A stretch of 6,441 nt of DNA from Kiritimatiellia bacterium (lineage in GTDB: Bacteria > Verrucomicrobiota > Kiritimatiellia > RFP12 > UBA1067), in assembly GCA_024405335.1 (NCBI GenBank), contig JAKSOX010000113.1:1-6441 (forward strand). Reading direction: 5' to 3'. Under the pieces are notes generated by a model. That model ran no database searches. It was not told where the DNA came from and saw only the letters and a program-made list of their open reading frames with translations. Below, piece by piece: positions 4,876-6,441 of the stretch. The stretch's first letter is position 1, and each line of letters opens with the position of its first letter. A program made the translations under genes and the position numbers.

Positions 4876-6441
4876 ATGAAGCAGACGGCGATTTTGGGCG
4901 TTTTCGCGGCGGCGGTTTGCGCCGCCGCGCAGGCGGAAACGCTCTTTCAGGAGAATTTCCAGAACTACACGGAGCGCGTGCCCGGCATGCATTCGGACGT
5001 GGGCGCGTTCGTTTTCACGGAAGAATGCTGGCAGTGGCGCACGTATCTGGACGTCACGCCGCCCAAGGACGGACTGCTCTACGCGCGGGCGATTCCGCTC
5101 GCGAAGGACGGCGACTTCCTGCTCCGCTACCGCTTCCGCAATTCCACGATGCCGGACGCGAAGAAGAACGAACCCGGCAAGCCCGGCGCGGTCGCGCTCG
5201 TGTTCACGGCGCCCGGAAAATCCAAGAGCGTCCGGACCGCCGCGAACGAAGTCGCCGGTTTTCCGGTCGCGTTCGCGGACAACATGCAGTGGCTCGAACT
5301 CGCGGTGAAGTTCGCCGGCTCCAAGGCGTCCGTCCTCCACGCGCCGCGCCGGCTCTACGCCAAACTCGGCGAGATCGACCTCGGCTTCACGCCGACGGAG
5401 GTGAACTTCGCGATCGAGAAGGGTTCGGCGATTTCGCTCGTCGACATCGTGTCGCGCACGTCCGGGCCGCTGCCGGATCGCCGGTGTGGCTCCTCCGAAG
5501 GCATCTACCCGAGCTTCGCGAGCATGCGGCAGCCGATCGCCGGCGCGAAGACCGCCGCGGGCGACGAGATCGTGGATCTGACGCCGCCCGCGTCCGGACG
5601 CGTGGTGCTGCGCTTCGTGCCCGGCGACGCCACGAACGAGTTTTCCAAGCTCGTGTTCGGCAAGCGCGAGGACCGGATCGCCGTCGGCCCGAGTCCGGAC
5701 AAGGGCTGGAACGGCGCGACGCTGCCCGACGCCGTGCTGAAACTCGGTTCCGGCTACGCCACGCGCACGTTCTTCGTGCGTCCGTCGTTCGATCCCTGGC
5801 GGGCTGGGCGCGACAATTACGGCGACGACCAGACGGACGTGATCCGCGACTGGAACGAACTGCCGTCCGCGAGCGGGCATCCGTTTTCGTTCGCGTTCGA
5901 GCGCACGCGCCGCGGCATCGACTTCTACGTGGACGGTTCCTACGCGAACACGCTTTCCGAGGCGGACGCCGCGAAAATCGCGTTCAAACCGGCGAAGGGC
6001 GTACCCTACGCGGTGGAAACGCGCTTCGCGTCCGTCGATCCCGCGCGCTTCACGCCGGTGGACCTCGCGTCGCATCCGCGCGCGAAGGCGTTCGCGGACG
6101 CGGCGCTCGGCGGCGGTTTGAAACCCGGCCTCGCCGATTTCGGCGGCGTGCCGATCGCCGTGGCAAAGCCGCTCGATTCGCTGGACGCGGGCCTCGTGCG
6201 CCGCGGTCACGGTTCGACGGGCATCGACGAGGACCGCTACACGCGGCGCTCGGCGTGGTGCGGCAACCCCGGCGACCAGATGTTCCGCCTGCCGGCGGCG
6301 CAGTACGCGCGGGCGCACGTGCTCTTCGCTCTCGATCCCGATCCGGCGAAGGAAAAAGTGGTCACGATTCGTCTGCGCGACGCCGGCTGCGACGGCGCGA
6401 ACATGATGGCGGACACGAAACTCGACTTCACGGACGGCGTG
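4876..6441 (+). CDS. Secreted multi-domain beta-rich protein, function unknown (3' partial)
   Basis: The frame is open from ATG 4876 to the right edge: 522 codons and no stop. GAGGAG at 4865-4870 supports the start. Residues 1-20 form a typical Sec signal peptide: Lys2, a hydrophobic core (AILGVFAAAVCAAA) and an A-Q-A cleavage site before Glu21. Cys15 is not in a good lipobox, so the product is probably periplasmic or exported, not a lipoprotein. The mature part looks like successive beta-sandwich modules. About 21-200 opens with LFQENFQNYTERVPG and resembles LamG or DUF1080-like jelly rolls at the level of general pattern only. About 225-385 contains FSFAFERTRRGIDFYVDG (337-354), also LamG-like. 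From about 394 a third module starts with PVDLASHP and includes FGGVPIAV. Such chains in PVC bacteria often precede a carbohydrate-active domain, but none is visible here. I do not recognise a specific family. It has its own promoter and is separate from the upstream unit. Confidence 0.85.
   Translation, partial: MKQTAILGVFAAAVCAAAQAETLFQENFQNYTERVPGMHSDVGAFVFTEECWQWRTYLDVTPPKDGLLYARAIPLAKDGDFLLRYRFRNSTMPDAKKNEPGKPGAVALVFTAPGKSKSVRTAANEVAGFPVAFADNMQWLELAVKFAGSKASVLHAPRRLYAKLGEIDLGFTPTEVNFAIEKGSAISLVDIVSRTSGPLPDRRCGSSEGIYPSFASMRQPIAGAKTAAGDEIVDLTPPASGRVVLRFVPGDATNEFSKLVFGKREDRIAVGPSPDKGWNGATLPDAVLKLGSGYATRTFFVRPSFDPWRAGRDNYGDDQTDVIRDWNELPSASGHPFSFAFERTRRGIDFYVDGSYANTLSEADAAKIAFKPAKGVPYAVETRFASVDPARFTPVDLASHPRAKAFADAALGGGLKPGLADFGGVPIAVAKPLDSLDAGLVRRGHGSTGIDEDRYTRRSAWCGNPGDQMFRLPAAQYARAHVLFALDPDPAKEKVVTIRLRDAGCDGANMMADTKLDFTDGV

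Noticed and set aside
4909..4920. Possible lipoprotein signal around Cys15 of the secreted protein
   Set aside because: The residues before the Cys (A-A-V) do not fit a lipobox, and a good A-Q-A signal peptidase I site follows at 18-20.
4855..6318. A 487-codon minus-strand open frame opposite the secreted-protein gene
   Set aside because: The plus-strand frame has a promoter, Shine-Dalgarno, signal peptide and plausible protein sequence. The minus-strand product is Arg/Ala/Val/His-rich shadow sequence.

Overview
The window comes from a GC-rich bacterial chromosome with almost no spare DNA. The gene content suggests the PVC group (Verrucomicrobiota, Kiritimatiellae or Lentisphaerae-like). The hints are the tail of a eukaryote-like UDP-sugar pyrophosphorylase, a kinase-only glutamate 5-kinase, a metal-dependent D-aminoacylase and a large secreted beta-rich protein. 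This placement is inference from family resemblance; no rRNA or other decisive marker is present.

Layout, all genes on the + strand. Bases 3-131 are the last 42 codons of a gene entering from the left. Bases 132-237 are a short AT-rich intergenic region with a well-formed sigma70-type promoter (TTGATT, 17 bp, CATAAT). Then come three tightly spaced genes: elongation factor G (238-2337), glutamate 5-kinase proB (2351-3163) and an N-acyl-D-amino-acid deacylase (3184-4785). Gaps are 13 and 20 nt, so the three are probably co-transcribed. A strong intrinsic terminator (4799-4825) ends the unit. A second promoter (TTGCTT, 17 bp, TACAAT) starts inside the T-rich tail of that terminator and drives a secreted protein (4876 to beyond the right edge; 522 codons visible, no stop).

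How the genes relate. EF-G translocates the ribosome. ProB commits glutamate to proline synthesis. The deacylase frees D-amino acids from N-acyl-D-amino acids. No single pathway links the three, but sharing a promoter would tie proline synthesis and D-amino-acid salvage to translation capacity. The EF-G gene is not in a visible str operon (no rpsL, rpsG or tuf next to it) and its product has three substitutions at normally conserved positions.

I see no CRISPR array, tRNA, rRNA, insertion sequence or phage gene. The most unusual small-scale signals are a 14-nt block shared by the two promoters (13 of 14 identical), a promoter nested in a terminator tail, and a run of six tandem heptamers inside the deacylase coding sequence. 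I did not find a clear new multi-gene system.
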